Shown here one piece after another: positions 23,202 through 31,587 of a stretch of 33,329 nt of DNA. The notes under the pieces were generated by a model. That model saw nothing but the letters and a program-made list of their open reading frames with translations, did no database searches and was not told the origin of the DNA. The stretch's first letter is position 1, and the number at the start of each line of letters is the position of its first letter. Position numbers and translations under genes: made by a program. The stretch comes from an uncultured Lachnospiraceae bacterium. Lineage in GTDB: Bacteria > Bacillota > Clostridia > Lachnospirales > Lachnospiraceae. The stretch spans positions 1-33,329 of the forward strand of contig CANRIG010000033.1 in the NCBI GenBank assembly GCA_947630595.1, written 5' to 3'.

Positions 23202-24083
23202 ATGAAGAAAGACAAATGGTATCTTTTGATGATTCTGCCTGCAATTGCTTTTATCTGCTTCTTTATCTTTTACCCGCTGTTCAAGGGCGGGCTCATGGCG
23301 TTTCAGAACTACAGCCTGTTTAATCTGAAAGACATCCGGTTCATCGGGCTCGAAAACATCAAGGCCATTCTGTTCAGCAAGGCCGTCAGCTTCCGTCTGA
23401 TTCTTTTGAATACGGTGAAATGGCTGGTGCTTTCCCTGGTGTTCCAGTTCCTGCTGGGCTTTACGCTGGCCCTGCTTCTGAGAAAGCCTTTTAAGGGAAG
23501 AAGCGTGTATTGCGGGTTTGTATTTTATCCGTGGGCGCTGTGCGGATTTGCCATCGGCCTGATCTGGTCGTGGCTTTTCAACGGCCAGCTCGGCGTGATC
23601 AACGACCTTCTGATGAAGGTTGGCCTGATCAAGGAGAATATCGGCTGGCTGTCGAATCCGAAAATCGCCATGTACAGCGTGGTGATCGCAAATGTGTGGT
23701 ACGGGATTCCCTATTTCGGGATTATGCTCCTGGCCGCGCTGCAGTCGGTGCCGAACGAGCTGTACGAGTCGGCGACGATCGACGGAAGCAATAAAATTCA
23801 GCAGTTGTTTTATGTCACGATTCCCTACATAAAGCCTACGATTGTAAGCACAGTGCTGCTTCGCAGCATGTGGATTGTGAATTTCCCGGACCTGATTTAT
23901 GGCATGACGAACGGCGGCCCGGTGAACAGCACGCATATTCTCGGCACAATGATGATCAACAAGGTGTACAAGGAATTTGATTACGGCCAGGGCTCCGCCT
24001 ACGGCGTGATCATTATGGGACTTCTGCTGATTTACGCCGTAATTTATCTCAGAATTACGAGGTCTTCGGAGGGGGATATGTGA
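23202..24083 (+). CDS. MalF/UgpA-type sugar ABC permease
   Basis: Permease subunit of 293 residues with about six helices. It begins MKKDKWYLLMILPAIAFICF, the usual short N-terminus and first helix of this class. EAA loop NELYESATIDGSNKIQQLFY is near 190-210, followed by TNGGPVNSTHILGTMM, the typical periplasmic-side motif. I chose ATG 23202, after AGGTGGAG; the in-frame upstream extension begins in the intergenic hairpin. Its stop overlaps the next start (ATGTGATG), showing coupling. Forms the pore with the next protein. Confidence 0.92.
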   Translation: MKKDKWYLLMILPAIAFICFFIFYPLFKGGLMAFQNYSLFNLKDIRFIGLENIKAILFSKAVSFRLILLNTVKWLVLSLVFQFLLGFTLALLLRKPFKGRSVYCGFVFYPWALCGFAIGLIWSWLFNGQLGVINDLLMKVGLIKENIGWLSNPKIAMYSVVIANVWYGIPYFGIMLLAALQSVPNELYESATIDGSNKIQQLFYVTIPYIKPTIVSTVLLRSMWIVNFPDLIYGMTNGGPVNSTHILGTMMINKVYKEFDYGQGSAYGVIIMGLLLIYAVIYLRITRSSEGDM

Positions 24084-24928
24084 TGAGCAAAAGAAAAGTA
24101 AAAAGAACGGCGGGAACCATCGTGCGCGTTCTCATTCTGGCGGCGTTTTTGCTTTCGGCAATCCTTCCGCTGTTCTGGATTTTTATCACCAGCTTCAAAG
24201 GTGAGACCGAGCTGTACGCGTATCCTCTGGTTTACTGGCCGAAGCACCCGACGTTTGCGGCCTACAAGCGGCTGTTTTCCTACAGCAATTTCGGGCAGTA
24301 CTTTTTAAACTCCCTGACGGTTACGCTTTCTTCCTCGGCCGTGGCGATGGTGCTGGCGCTGATGGGAGGCTTTGCGCTCTCCCGGTTTAAGCGGAAAAAG
24401 ATGAAAGGGATCATCGAGCTTCTGATGTATTTCACGCAGACGATCCCCTCCTTTATGATCATGCTTCCGCTGTTTATGTTCTTTTCCAGGCTGAAAATGG
24501 TGGATAACCTTCCGGTGCTGGCGACGATCTATGTGGCGACCGTGGTCGCTTTCTGCACGCTGATGTCCAAGAGCTTTTTCGACCGCATACCGGAGGACCT
24601 GGAAGAAGCGGGCAAGATCGACGGCTGCAACCTGGCGCAGTCGATCATCCACGTCGTGCTGCCGCTGACCCTGCCGGGCATTGCCGCGATTTTCTGCTTT
24701 GCGTTTGTCAATATCTGGAACGAGCTTTTCATTGCGGTCATGATGATCAACAAAGCCACAAAATACACGGTTCCGGTAGCCCTGAACTCGTTCATATCGA
24801 AGGCGGGCGTGAGCTGGGATCTGATGAGCGCCGGCATTGTGGTTTCCCTGCTGCCTACCATGGTGGTATTCGGCGTCGGACAGAAATACATTGTGGCGGG
24901 ACTTACCGACGGCGGCGTCAAGGGCTAA
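24083..24928 (+). CDS. MalG/UgpE-type sugar ABC permease
   Basis: Permease subunit of 281 residues, about six helices. Features: LPLFWIFITSFKGETELY after the first helix, EAA loop EDLEEAGKIDGCNLAQSIIH at about 180-200, and the C-terminus GLTDGGVKG. The ATG at 24083 overlaps the previous stop codon by one base and has GGAGGGGG upstream within the previous gene. No ATPase gene is present in the cluster, so a shared MsmX-type ATPase is implied. The PLP-enzyme gene starts 33 bp downstream. Confidence 0.92.
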   Translation: MSKRKVKRTAGTIVRVLILAAFLLSAILPLFWIFITSFKGETELYAYPLVYWPKHPTFAAYKRLFSYSNFGQYFLNSLTVTLSSSAVAMVLALMGGFALSRFKRKKMKGIIELLMYFTQTIPSFMIMLPLFMFFSRLKMVDNLPVLATIYVATVVAFCTLMSKSFFDRIPEDLEEAGKIDGCNLAQSIIHVVLPLTLPGIAAIFCFAFVNIWNELFIAVMMINKATKYTVPVALNSFISKAGVSWDLMSAGIVVSLLPTMVVFGVGQKYIVAGLTDGGVKG

Positions 24929-24961
24929 CATACTTTATTATCGCGAAAAGGGGAAAACAGG

Positions 24962-26137
24962 ATGATACAGAATGCGGATTACGAGATGACAGAAATTCTC
25001 CATCATATGGGAGAGGATAATTTTCCGGAACACGCGGTAGCGCCTCCCATTTTTCAGAGCTCGATTTTCAGTTTTCAGACGTTTGAGGCGTTCCGGGAGG
25101 CGCTGGCCAATGAGGACGAGCATTATATTTATACCCGCGGCAACAATCCCACGGTCAATCTGTGCGAGGAGAAAATTGCCGCTTTGGAGCATGCGCAGAA
25201 AGCCAAGCTGGTATCCTCCGGCGTGGCGGCGATTTCCTGCGCGGCCATGGCGTTTTTGAAGCAGGGCGACCATGCCGTGTGCGTCAACAGCGCCTATGGC
25301 TGGGCCCGGTATCTGTTTCAGACTTATCTGAGCCGCTTCGGGATCGAGGTGACGTTTGTCGAGGGGACTCAGATCGAGGAATTTGAAAACGCGGTCCGGC
25401 CGAACACAAAGCTGATCTATCTGGAGAGCCCGGCTTCCTTTACGTTTACGCTCCAGCCGCTGCGCCAGGTGGCCGCGCTGGCAAAGTCCCGGGGCATCCG
25501 GACGATCATTGACAATACCTGGGCGACGCCGGTCTTCCAGAATCCGCTGGACATGGGAATTGACCTGGTGGTGCATTCGGTCAGCAAATACCTCGGAGGC
25601 AATTCCGACGTGATCGCCGGCGTGATCTGCGGCAGCAAAGAGGATATCGTCCGCATTTTCCGGACGGAATTCCTGCCCATGGGCCCGGTCATCGATCCGT
25701 TTGCGGCCTGGCTGATTCTGCGGAATCTGCGCACCCTCCATGTGAGAATGCCGATACACTACCGGAACGCGCTTGAGCTGGCCCGTTTCCTGGAGGACAG
25801 GGACGATGTGGAGAGCGTGAGCTACCCGCTGCTGCCTTCGTTTCCGCAGTACGAGCTGGCCAGAGAGCAGTTCCGGGGCGGAAGCGGCCTGTTCTCGTTC
25901 CGGCTTCGGACGAGGGACCCGGAGAAGATCAAGAAGATGACGAACCGCATCCGTTTCTTCAAACTGGCGGTAAGCTGGGGAGGCTACGAGAGCCTGTTCG
26001 ACCCGTCCCTGGTGCATTGCCGGACCGACCAGGAGGTTCCGGAGGACAAGATTTCCCTGATCCGGGTGCACGCGGGTCTGGAGGATGTGGAACTGCTGAA
26101 ACGAGATCTGACGCAGGCGCTTGACGCAATAAGGTGA
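24962..26137 (+). CDS. Cys/Met-metabolism family PLP enzyme (cystathionine gamma-lyase/synthase-like)
   Basis: Pyridoxal-phosphate enzyme of 391 residues, fold type I, transsulfuration family. PLP Lys209 is in VVHSVSKYLGGNSD, the ring-contact Asp184 in TIIDNTWATP, and the phosphate-binding Tyr57/Arg59 in YIYTRGNNPT, contributed by the neighbouring subunit. Family members eliminate or replace a group on the beta or gamma carbon of an amino acid (cystathionine, methionine, O-acyl-homoserine). The usual Tyr-Gly loop is AYGWAR with Trp where methionine gamma-lyase has Cys. It has no signal peptide. It lies between sugar permeases and glycosidases, four bases before the GH36 gene, which is unusual. 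A role in splitting an O- or S-linked sugar-amino acid conjugate is attractive but is inference. Confidence 0.88.
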   Translation: MIQNADYEMTEILHHMGEDNFPEHAVAPPIFQSSIFSFQTFEAFREALANEDEHYIYTRGNNPTVNLCEEKIAALEHAQKAKLVSSGVAAISCAAMAFLKQGDHAVCVNSAYGWARYLFQTYLSRFGIEVTFVEGTQIEEFENAVRPNTKLIYLESPASFTFTLQPLRQVAALAKSRGIRTIIDNTWATPVFQNPLDMGIDLVVHSVSKYLGGNSDVIAGVICGSKEDIVRIFRTEFLPMGPVIDPFAAWLILRNLRTLHVRMPIHYRNALELARFLEDRDDVESVSYPLLPSFPQYELAREQFRGGSGLFSFRLRTRDPEKIKKMTNRIRFFKLAVSWGGYESLFDPSLVHCRTDQEVPEDKISLIRVHAGLEDVELLKRDLTQALDAIR

Positions 26138-26140
26138 GAC

Positions 26141-28405
26141 ATGATCAGCTGCAGGAATAAGGTTTTCAAATTAGATACGCCAAACACAAGTTATCTGTTC
26201 CGAATTTCGGAGACAGGACATGCGGAACATCTCTATTATGGACCCGGCATCGTCCATACCGGAGATGTTTCTTCCTATATTATTTACAGTGACCTGCGGA
26301 TGCCGACGCTCGTCAATTACTCCGACGGGGCGCCGCGGAGATATCCGGCGATAATGCCCCTGGAGCTGTCCTCCATGGGCAAGGGCGATCTGCGCGAGCC
26401 GGTCTTTCAGGGCGAGTGGGGTGCGCAGGGCAATACGGTATTTGACTTTACATTTGAATCCTGGCGCGTCGAGCAGGGAGATTCCCTGCGCACGCAGCTG
26501 CCGGCGGCGCGCAAAGAGGGCGCCAAGACGCTTGTGCTCGTGCTGCGGGATCTGCCCACCCGCGTCTGCGCGGAGCTGCGGTACACGGTCTATCCGGACA
26601 GCGACGCCATCGTCCGGAGAACGGTGATCCGAAATGACAGCGGGGAGCCGCTCACCATCCGCGCGCTGTACTCTTTGCAGCTGGATCTGGACGACACCGG
26701 GTTTGAGCTGCTGACGTTTGACGGCGCATGGAGCCGGGAACGCCATCTGCACCGGACAAGGCTCGGCGGGGGCTTCGGCGGCGTGCAGTCTGTGGCCGGG
26801 GTGTCCTCCGCGGAGCACAATCCGCTGTTCCTTCTGAAAAGCGGGGAGGAATGCTTCCTTTTCAATCTGCTCTGGTCGGGGGACCACCGGGAGCTGGCGG
26901 AGGTTTCTCCGTACGGCATGGTGCGGGTGCTCACCGGTCTGAATCCGGCCTCCTTTTCCTGGCGGCTGGAGCCCGGCGCGTGCTTTGCCTCGCCGGAGGC
27001 GGTCATGGCTTACTCTGCGGAGGGTGAGAACGCAGTCTCGCAGACGATGCATGATTTTGTGAGAAGGTATATCAGCCCGCCGGTCTGGAGAGACCGGGAG
27101 CGGCCTGTGCTGCTCAACAGCTGGGAGGGGATGGGCTTTGCGCTCTCGGAGGAAAAGGTAAAAAGGCAGGCGGCCTGCGCGCGAGACCTTGGTATAGAGC
27201 TGTTTGTCATCGACGACGGCTGGTTCCGCGAAAACGACTGCGCGCAGGGCAGCATGGGAGACTGGCAGGCGGCGGAGAAAAGGTTTCCGCGGGGGCTGCG
27301 GCCGGTCTGCGACTATCTTCACAGCCTGGGCATGCTGGCGGGCATCTGGATTGAGCCGGAGATGATCAGCCCGGATTCCGGGCTCTGCCGGGAACACCCG
27401 GATTTTCTGGTGCAGTGTCCCGGACGGGCGCCGAGCCCGGGGCGCGATCAGTATCTTCTCGACATGTCCAGAGCGGAAGTGACGGACATCCTCTTTGAAA
27501 AACTGGAGAGGCTGATCGCGGAGAACGGCTTTGATTATATAAAATGGGACATGAACCGCTACCTTGCGGATGATTATTCGGCGGCTGTCTGGATACCGGA
27601 GTTTCGCTTCCGCTGGATACTCGGCCTGTACCGGCTGCTGGACCGGCTGACGCGGCGGTTTCCTGAGCTGCTCATTGAGGGCTGCGCTTCCGGCGGCGGC
27701 CGGTTTGATCTGGGGATGCTGTGCTATGTCAGCCAGTTCTGGGGAAGCGACAACACGGACGCGACCGAACGGGTCGATATCTTTACCGGCACCAGCTACG
27801 GCTATCCCCAGTGCGCGTTCGGGGCCCACGTGTCCAGAATCCCCAACGGGATCACGGGCCGGGTCTACGACTACGAGACCGCCTTTCACGTGAATGCGTT
27901 CGGCGCGTTCGGCTATGAGCTGGATGTGACAAAGCTCACGGATTTTGAACGGGACATGTTCCGGGAGCAGATTGCGTTTTACAAACGATACCGAAAGGTA
28001 TTTCAGTTCGGGACGTTCACGAGGGCGGCCGGCGCAGACGGCGGCAACGCCGTGATCTGGACGTGCGGGAGCCAGGAGGACGGCGTCATCCTTGCGCTGT
28101 ATCTGGAGAGGCGCATGGGCATCGCCCAGAGCGCGGTCCGCAGGCTGGTCGTGCCCGCCTGCAGGCCGGAGAAGCTGTACCGGGTGACGGCCCGGAGGCA
28201 GTGGGTGACCAATGCGCTCATGTGCGGGAAACGCGGCGGCCCTCACAGAAGCGAAGCGTTCTCCTGCGTGGTTTCCGGCGCTTTGCTGAGATGCCGGGGC
28301 ATGACGCTGATGCCGGTGTTTCAGGGTACGGATTACCCGGAGAATGCGGCGTATCTGGGAGATTACGGTTCGCGCCTGTTTGTGATCGAGGAGTGCGGCG
28401 CGTGA
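26141..28405 (+). CDS. GH36 alpha-galactosidase (or alpha-N-acetylgalactosaminidase)
   Basis: Retaining alpha-galactosidase of 754 residues, the common length for full GH36 enzymes. An N-terminal beta-sandwich (1 to about 320) precedes the TIM barrel, which holds the nucleophile Asp470 in YIKWDMNR and the acid/base Asp537 in WGSDNTDATERV, 67 residues apart as usual. Supporting motifs are NSWEGMGF, FVIDDGWF, GIWIEPEMI, EGCASGGGRFD and YETAFHVNAFGAFGYELD. A C-terminal beta domain follows. No signal peptide, so it acts on imported alpha-galactosides. The start is ATG 26141 with AAGGTGAG 3-5 bases upstream, only three bases past the PLP gene stop. GH36 also contains N-acetylgalactosaminidases and the motifs seen do not exclude that. 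Confidence 0.93.
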   Translation: MISCRNKVFKLDTPNTSYLFRISETGHAEHLYYGPGIVHTGDVSSYIIYSDLRMPTLVNYSDGAPRRYPAIMPLELSSMGKGDLREPVFQGEWGAQGNTVFDFTFESWRVEQGDSLRTQLPAARKEGAKTLVLVLRDLPTRVCAELRYTVYPDSDAIVRRTVIRNDSGEPLTIRALYSLQLDLDDTGFELLTFDGAWSRERHLHRTRLGGGFGGVQSVAGVSSAEHNPLFLLKSGEECFLFNLLWSGDHRELAEVSPYGMVRVLTGLNPASFSWRLEPGACFASPEAVMAYSAEGENAVSQTMHDFVRRYISPPVWRDRERPVLLNSWEGMGFALSEEKVKRQAACARDLGIELFVIDDGWFRENDCAQGSMGDWQAAEKRFPRGLRPVCDYLHSLGMLAGIWIEPEMISPDSGLCREHPDFLVQCPGRAPSPGRDQYLLDMSRAEVTDILFEKLERLIAENGFDYIKWDMNRYLADDYSAAVWIPEFRFRWILGLYRLLDRLTRRFPELLIEGCASGGGRFDLGMLCYVSQFWGSDNTDATERVDIFTGTSYGYPQCAFGAHVSRIPNGITGRVYDYETAFHVNAFGAFGYELDVTKLTDFERDMFREQIAFYKRYRKVFQFGTFTRAAGADGGNAVIWTCGSQEDGVILALYLERRMGIAQSAVRRLVVPACRPEKLYRVTARRQWVTNALMCGKRGGPHRSEAFSCVVSGALLRCRGMTLMPVFQGTDYPENAAYLGDYGSRLFVIEECGA

Positions 28406-28439
28406 CATTGCGGATATTGACTTGATATGGAGGATACTT

Positions 28440-30344
28440 ATGAAGATTACCGGAAACGGCAAAACAGAACTGGATCTGGATGAGCAGAGCCTCCGGCTGA
28501 CGGTTACGGCGGGCACAGAGCGCTGGGAGTGGGCGCCGGATTACAGCCCCTGGCTGCTGCTGAACGGGGAAAAAGTGGAATTCCGGGCCGCGAAATCCGC
28601 AGAGCACTGTGAGATACATAACGGGGTGGGCGACGGGATTCTCAGCCGGTATGCCGGCTTTACGGCCGGAGGCCGGGAGGAGGCGCTGGCCTTTGCCACT
28701 TTTGTGTGGACAGAGCGTTCCAGCGGCGACGTCTTTTTTGAATGGTATCCGCTGTCGGAGGAGCGGCGCGGCGCAGTCGCGGGAGTGTACTGGCCGGGGC
28801 CGATGGCCTTTGAGCAGCGCCGGCGCGACTGGTACACGCTGGTCACGGAGCGCCAGGGCCTGCTGATTCCCAACGACTGGGGAACCGCCTGTCAGAAACT
28901 CTGTTTTGACGGGATGTTCCTGACTGCGGGCTCCTATATGCCCTGGTTTTCCCAGATCCGCGAGGGCAGCGGCTACATCGCGGTTGCGGTCACGCCGTGG
29001 AACGCCAAAGTGGTCGTGGACCATCCGGTGAACGGGCCTTACACGCACGCGGGCGTCTGCTGGGAGCCAAGCCTGGGCCGCATGGATTACCGGCGTATTC
29101 TGCGTTACAGCTTCCGGCGGGACTGCGATTACAATACCATGTGCAAGATTTACCGGCGGTACGCGTTCGAAAACAGGCTGGCCGCGACGCTGGAGGAAAA
29201 AGCGGCGCGGCTTCCGGCGGTGAATGATCTGATCGGCGCGGCCTTTGTCCACGCGGGAATCAAGACCAGCGTGCATCCGCTGTCCGATTTTTTTGATCCG
29301 CTGGCGCCGGAAAAAAACAATTCCCTGACGCCGTTTTCGACCCGCAGGGAACAGATGGAACAGTACCGCCTCCTGGGGGTGGAGAAGGTTTACCTGCACC
29401 TGGACGGCTGGGCGCAGCCGGGGTATGACAACTGCCATCCCGACTACATCCCGGCCTGTGAGGAGGCCGGCGGCTGGCAGGGCATGAGGGAGCTGGCCGA
29501 TGCGATGCACCGCTGCGGCTATCTGTTCGGTATTCACGACCAGTACCGGGACTACTATAAAAATGCGCCCTCTTACTCGGAGGATTACGCGTGCCGGCTG
29601 CCGGACGGCAGCATTCCCTCGCACGCACGCTGGGCGGGCGGCCCGCAGGCTTATCTGTGCGCGACGCAGGCGCCGTACTATGTGCGCCGGAATTTTCAGG
29701 AGATCCGGGAGCACGGAGTTCATCTGGACGCCGCCTATCTGGACGTGTTTACCTGCAACGAGGGGGACGAGTGCGCCAACCCGGCGCATGTGATGTCCCG
29801 GCGGGACTGCTATGAGAGCCGGCGGAAATGCTTTGATTATCTGACTGCGGAGGGCATTCTTCCGAGCTCGGAGGAGGCGTCGGAATGGGCGCTGAACAGC
29901 CTTGTTTTCTGCCACTTTGCGCCGTATCAGTTTATGATGGAGAGGCCGGGGGTGGAGCGGAGAGGGCTGGCGGTGCCGCTGTTTAATCTGGTGTACCACG
30001 ACTGCCTGATCATCCCCTGGATGATGGAACACCCTGACAACGCCGAGGATTACATGCTTTACGCGCTGCTCAACGGCGGCGCGCCCTATCTGGAGCGAAA
30101 CGGGGCCTATCTGAACATCGACGGAAGCTATGCCGGCGGAGAGACCATGGATGCCGCGACGAGAATCCGGCGCTGCGCGGAAGTCAGCGCCCTGCAGAAG
30201 CGGGTGGCGAAGCAGGAGATGCTGCGGCACACATTTGTGGACGGAGACGAGGCGGTGCAGCAGGCGGAGTATGCGGACGGCACCACGGTCACCATTTGCC
30301 TGCGGGACGGGAGCTACCGGATCAGGTATCCGCAGGACATCTGA
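28440..30344 (+). CDS. Putative GH129/GH101-like intracellular alpha-N-acetylgalactosaminidase
   Basis: A 634-residue soluble protein: an N-terminal beta-sandwich (about 1-270) and a TIM barrel with GVEKVYLHLDGWAQPGYD, GIHDQYRDYY, AAYLDVFTCNEGDECANP and ILPSSEEASEW. Asp435 (YLDVF) and Glu478 (first E of SSEEASEW) are placed as nucleophile and acid/base of a retaining alpha-glycosidase. From memory these positions, spacing and length match the bifidobacterial GH129 enzyme NagBb, which removes alpha-GalNAc from mucin-type glycopeptides inside the cell. No signal peptide. I chose ATG 28440, 6 bases after GGAGG, over an upstream TTG. Coupling to GH36 suggests stepwise cleavage of imported alpha-Gal/alpha-GalNAc substrates. 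The fold-level call is firmer than the substrate; DUF5696-type proteins are the alternative label. Confidence 0.7.
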   Translation: MKITGNGKTELDLDEQSLRLTVTAGTERWEWAPDYSPWLLLNGEKVEFRAAKSAEHCEIHNGVGDGILSRYAGFTAGGREEALAFATFVWTERSSGDVFFEWYPLSEERRGAVAGVYWPGPMAFEQRRRDWYTLVTERQGLLIPNDWGTACQKLCFDGMFLTAGSYMPWFSQIREGSGYIAVAVTPWNAKVVVDHPVNGPYTHAGVCWEPSLGRMDYRRILRYSFRRDCDYNTMCKIYRRYAFENRLAATLEEKAARLPAVNDLIGAAFVHAGIKTSVHPLSDFFDPLAPEKNNSLTPFSTRREQMEQYRLLGVEKVYLHLDGWAQPGYDNCHPDYIPACEEAGGWQGMRELADAMHRCGYLFGIHDQYRDYYKNAPSYSEDYACRLPDGSIPSHARWAGGPQAYLCATQAPYYVRRNFQEIREHGVHLDAAYLDVFTCNEGDECANPAHVMSRRDCYESRRKCFDYLTAEGILPSSEEASEWALNSLVFCHFAPYQFMMERPGVERRGLAVPLFNLVYHDCLIIPWMMEHPDNAEDYMLYALLNGGAPYLERNGAYLNIDGSYAGGETMDAATRIRRCAEVSALQKRVAKQEMLRHTFVDGDEAVQQAEYADGTTVTICLRDGSYRIRYPQDI

Positions 30345-30431
30345 AAACGGTTTTTTCGGGGATATACAATCGGATTGCCGCGGGCTCTCCGGCATATTTT
30401 GAGGGCCTGCGGACGGAAAGGCGAGGAGTAT

Positions 30432-31454
30432 ATGAAAGTTGGAATGATTGGCGTGGGCGGCATGGGGGCCACCCACAACAGCGCGGTAAAGGCGCTGTCG
30501 GAGAAGATGGATGTGGAAGTGACGGCGATTGCGGACATGCTGCCGAAGTATCGGGAGGAAGCGGCGAAGCTGTGGCCGCAGGCGCATATTTATACAGACG
30601 GCTTTGCATTGCTGCGGGAGGAGGTGCTCGATTGTGTTCACATCTGCGTTCCCAGCTACCTGCACACGGAGCTGGCGGTCGCCGCGATGGAAAAAGGGAT
30701 TCACGTGCTGATTGAAAAGCCGGTGGCCCTGAATGAGGAAGACTGCCGCAGGCTGCTGGAGACAAAGGCGCGCACGGGCGTGCGGGCGATGGTCGGCCAG
30801 GTGGTGCGGTTTTTCCCGGAATATGAGCTGCTGAAGACGGCGTATGAGAGCGGGAAATACGGCAGGCTGAAAAGCCTGGTCATGCAGAGGCTGAGTCAGG
30901 ACGTGCTCTGGGGCTATGAGAACTGGTTCCAGGAGGAGGGAAAGAGCGGCTCCGTGGTGCTGGACCTTCACATCCACGACGCCGATTTTGTCCGCTATAT
31001 GCTGGGCGAACCGCAGGGAATCCAGGTGCAGGCGACCGCGTACGAAAACGGCATGATCAACCAGATTCTCACCATTTATGACTATCCGGGCTGCTTTGTC
31101 AGCGCGGAGGCCGTGTGGGACGTGACGCCGGCGCTGCCGTTCCAGCCGTCGTACCGCGCGTATTTCGAGGATGCGACGATCACGTTCCACGGCAGGGAAA
31201 ATCCGTCCGTGAAAATCTGGAAAAAGGACGGCGCCGTGGAGGAACCGCAGCTGCGGCAGGAGGAAGCGCTGGCGCAGTGCAGCTCCGGCATCAACATCCA
31301 GTCGCTGGGTTCCTATTATACGGAAATCGCTTATTTTTATGACTGCCTGGCGAAAGGGCTGGAGCCGGAGAAGGCCTCCCTGGAGGAAGGGGTGGCTTCG
31401 GTGCGGCTGATGCTGCGGGAGCTGGAGGCGGCGCACCGGGCGCTGCGCGGCTGA
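30432..31454 (+). CDS. Gfo/Idh/MocA-family NAD(P)-dependent sugar oxidoreductase
   Basis: Cytoplasmic dehydrogenase of 340 residues. The N-terminal Rossmann domain has GVGGMGATH at 7-15; the catalytic Lys96 is in IEKPVAL; the substrate domain has VVLDLHIHDADFVRYMLGEP with Asp178 and His182. Members oxidise a ring hydroxyl of sugars, inositols or intact glycosides; some do so as the first step of C-3-keto glycoside cleavage, and GH109 alpha-GalNAc-hydrolases share this fold. ATG 30432 has GGCGAGGAG just upstream. Separated by 87 bp from the GH129-like gene and followed at 133 bp by the TIM-barrel gene, with no obvious terminator between them. The pair with the TIM-barrel enzyme suggests an oxidise-then-eliminate or isomerise route. 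Confidence 0.9.
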   Translation: MKVGMIGVGGMGATHNSAVKALSEKMDVEVTAIADMLPKYREEAAKLWPQAHIYTDGFALLREEVLDCVHICVPSYLHTELAVAAMEKGIHVLIEKPVALNEEDCRRLLETKARTGVRAMVGQVVRFFPEYELLKTAYESGKYGRLKSLVMQRLSQDVLWGYENWFQEEGKSGSVVLDLHIHDADFVRYMLGEPQGIQVQATAYENGMINQILTIYDYPGCFVSAEAVWDVTPALPFQPSYRAYFEDATITFHGRENPSVKIWKKDGAVEEPQLRQEEALAQCSSGINIQSLGSYYTEIAYFYDCLAKGLEPEKASLEEGVASVRLMLRELEAAHRALRG

Positions 31455-31587
31455 CCGGAGCGTTGTCTTGAAAGCCGCAGATAAGCCGCAGATGGAAAGA
31501 AAACTGCGCGCCCCGGATTTTATTGCCGGCAGTTTTTCTGCAGCGCGCACGCACCGGAAATTCAAAATAATATGGGAGGAAGTTCAC

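Noticed and set aside
26171-28516. Very long open frame on the minus strand opposite GH36
   Set aside because: It mirrors GC-rich codons of the GH36 gene, its translation is rich in Arg/His/Pro/Ala without any domain, and it has no ribosome site; a shadow of the real gene.
28218-31565. Open frame of over 1100 codons on the minus strand across the GH129-like and oxidoreductase genes
   Set aside because: Spans three real plus-strand genes and an intergenic gap, with low-complexity composition and no recognisable motif; an artefact of high GC3.
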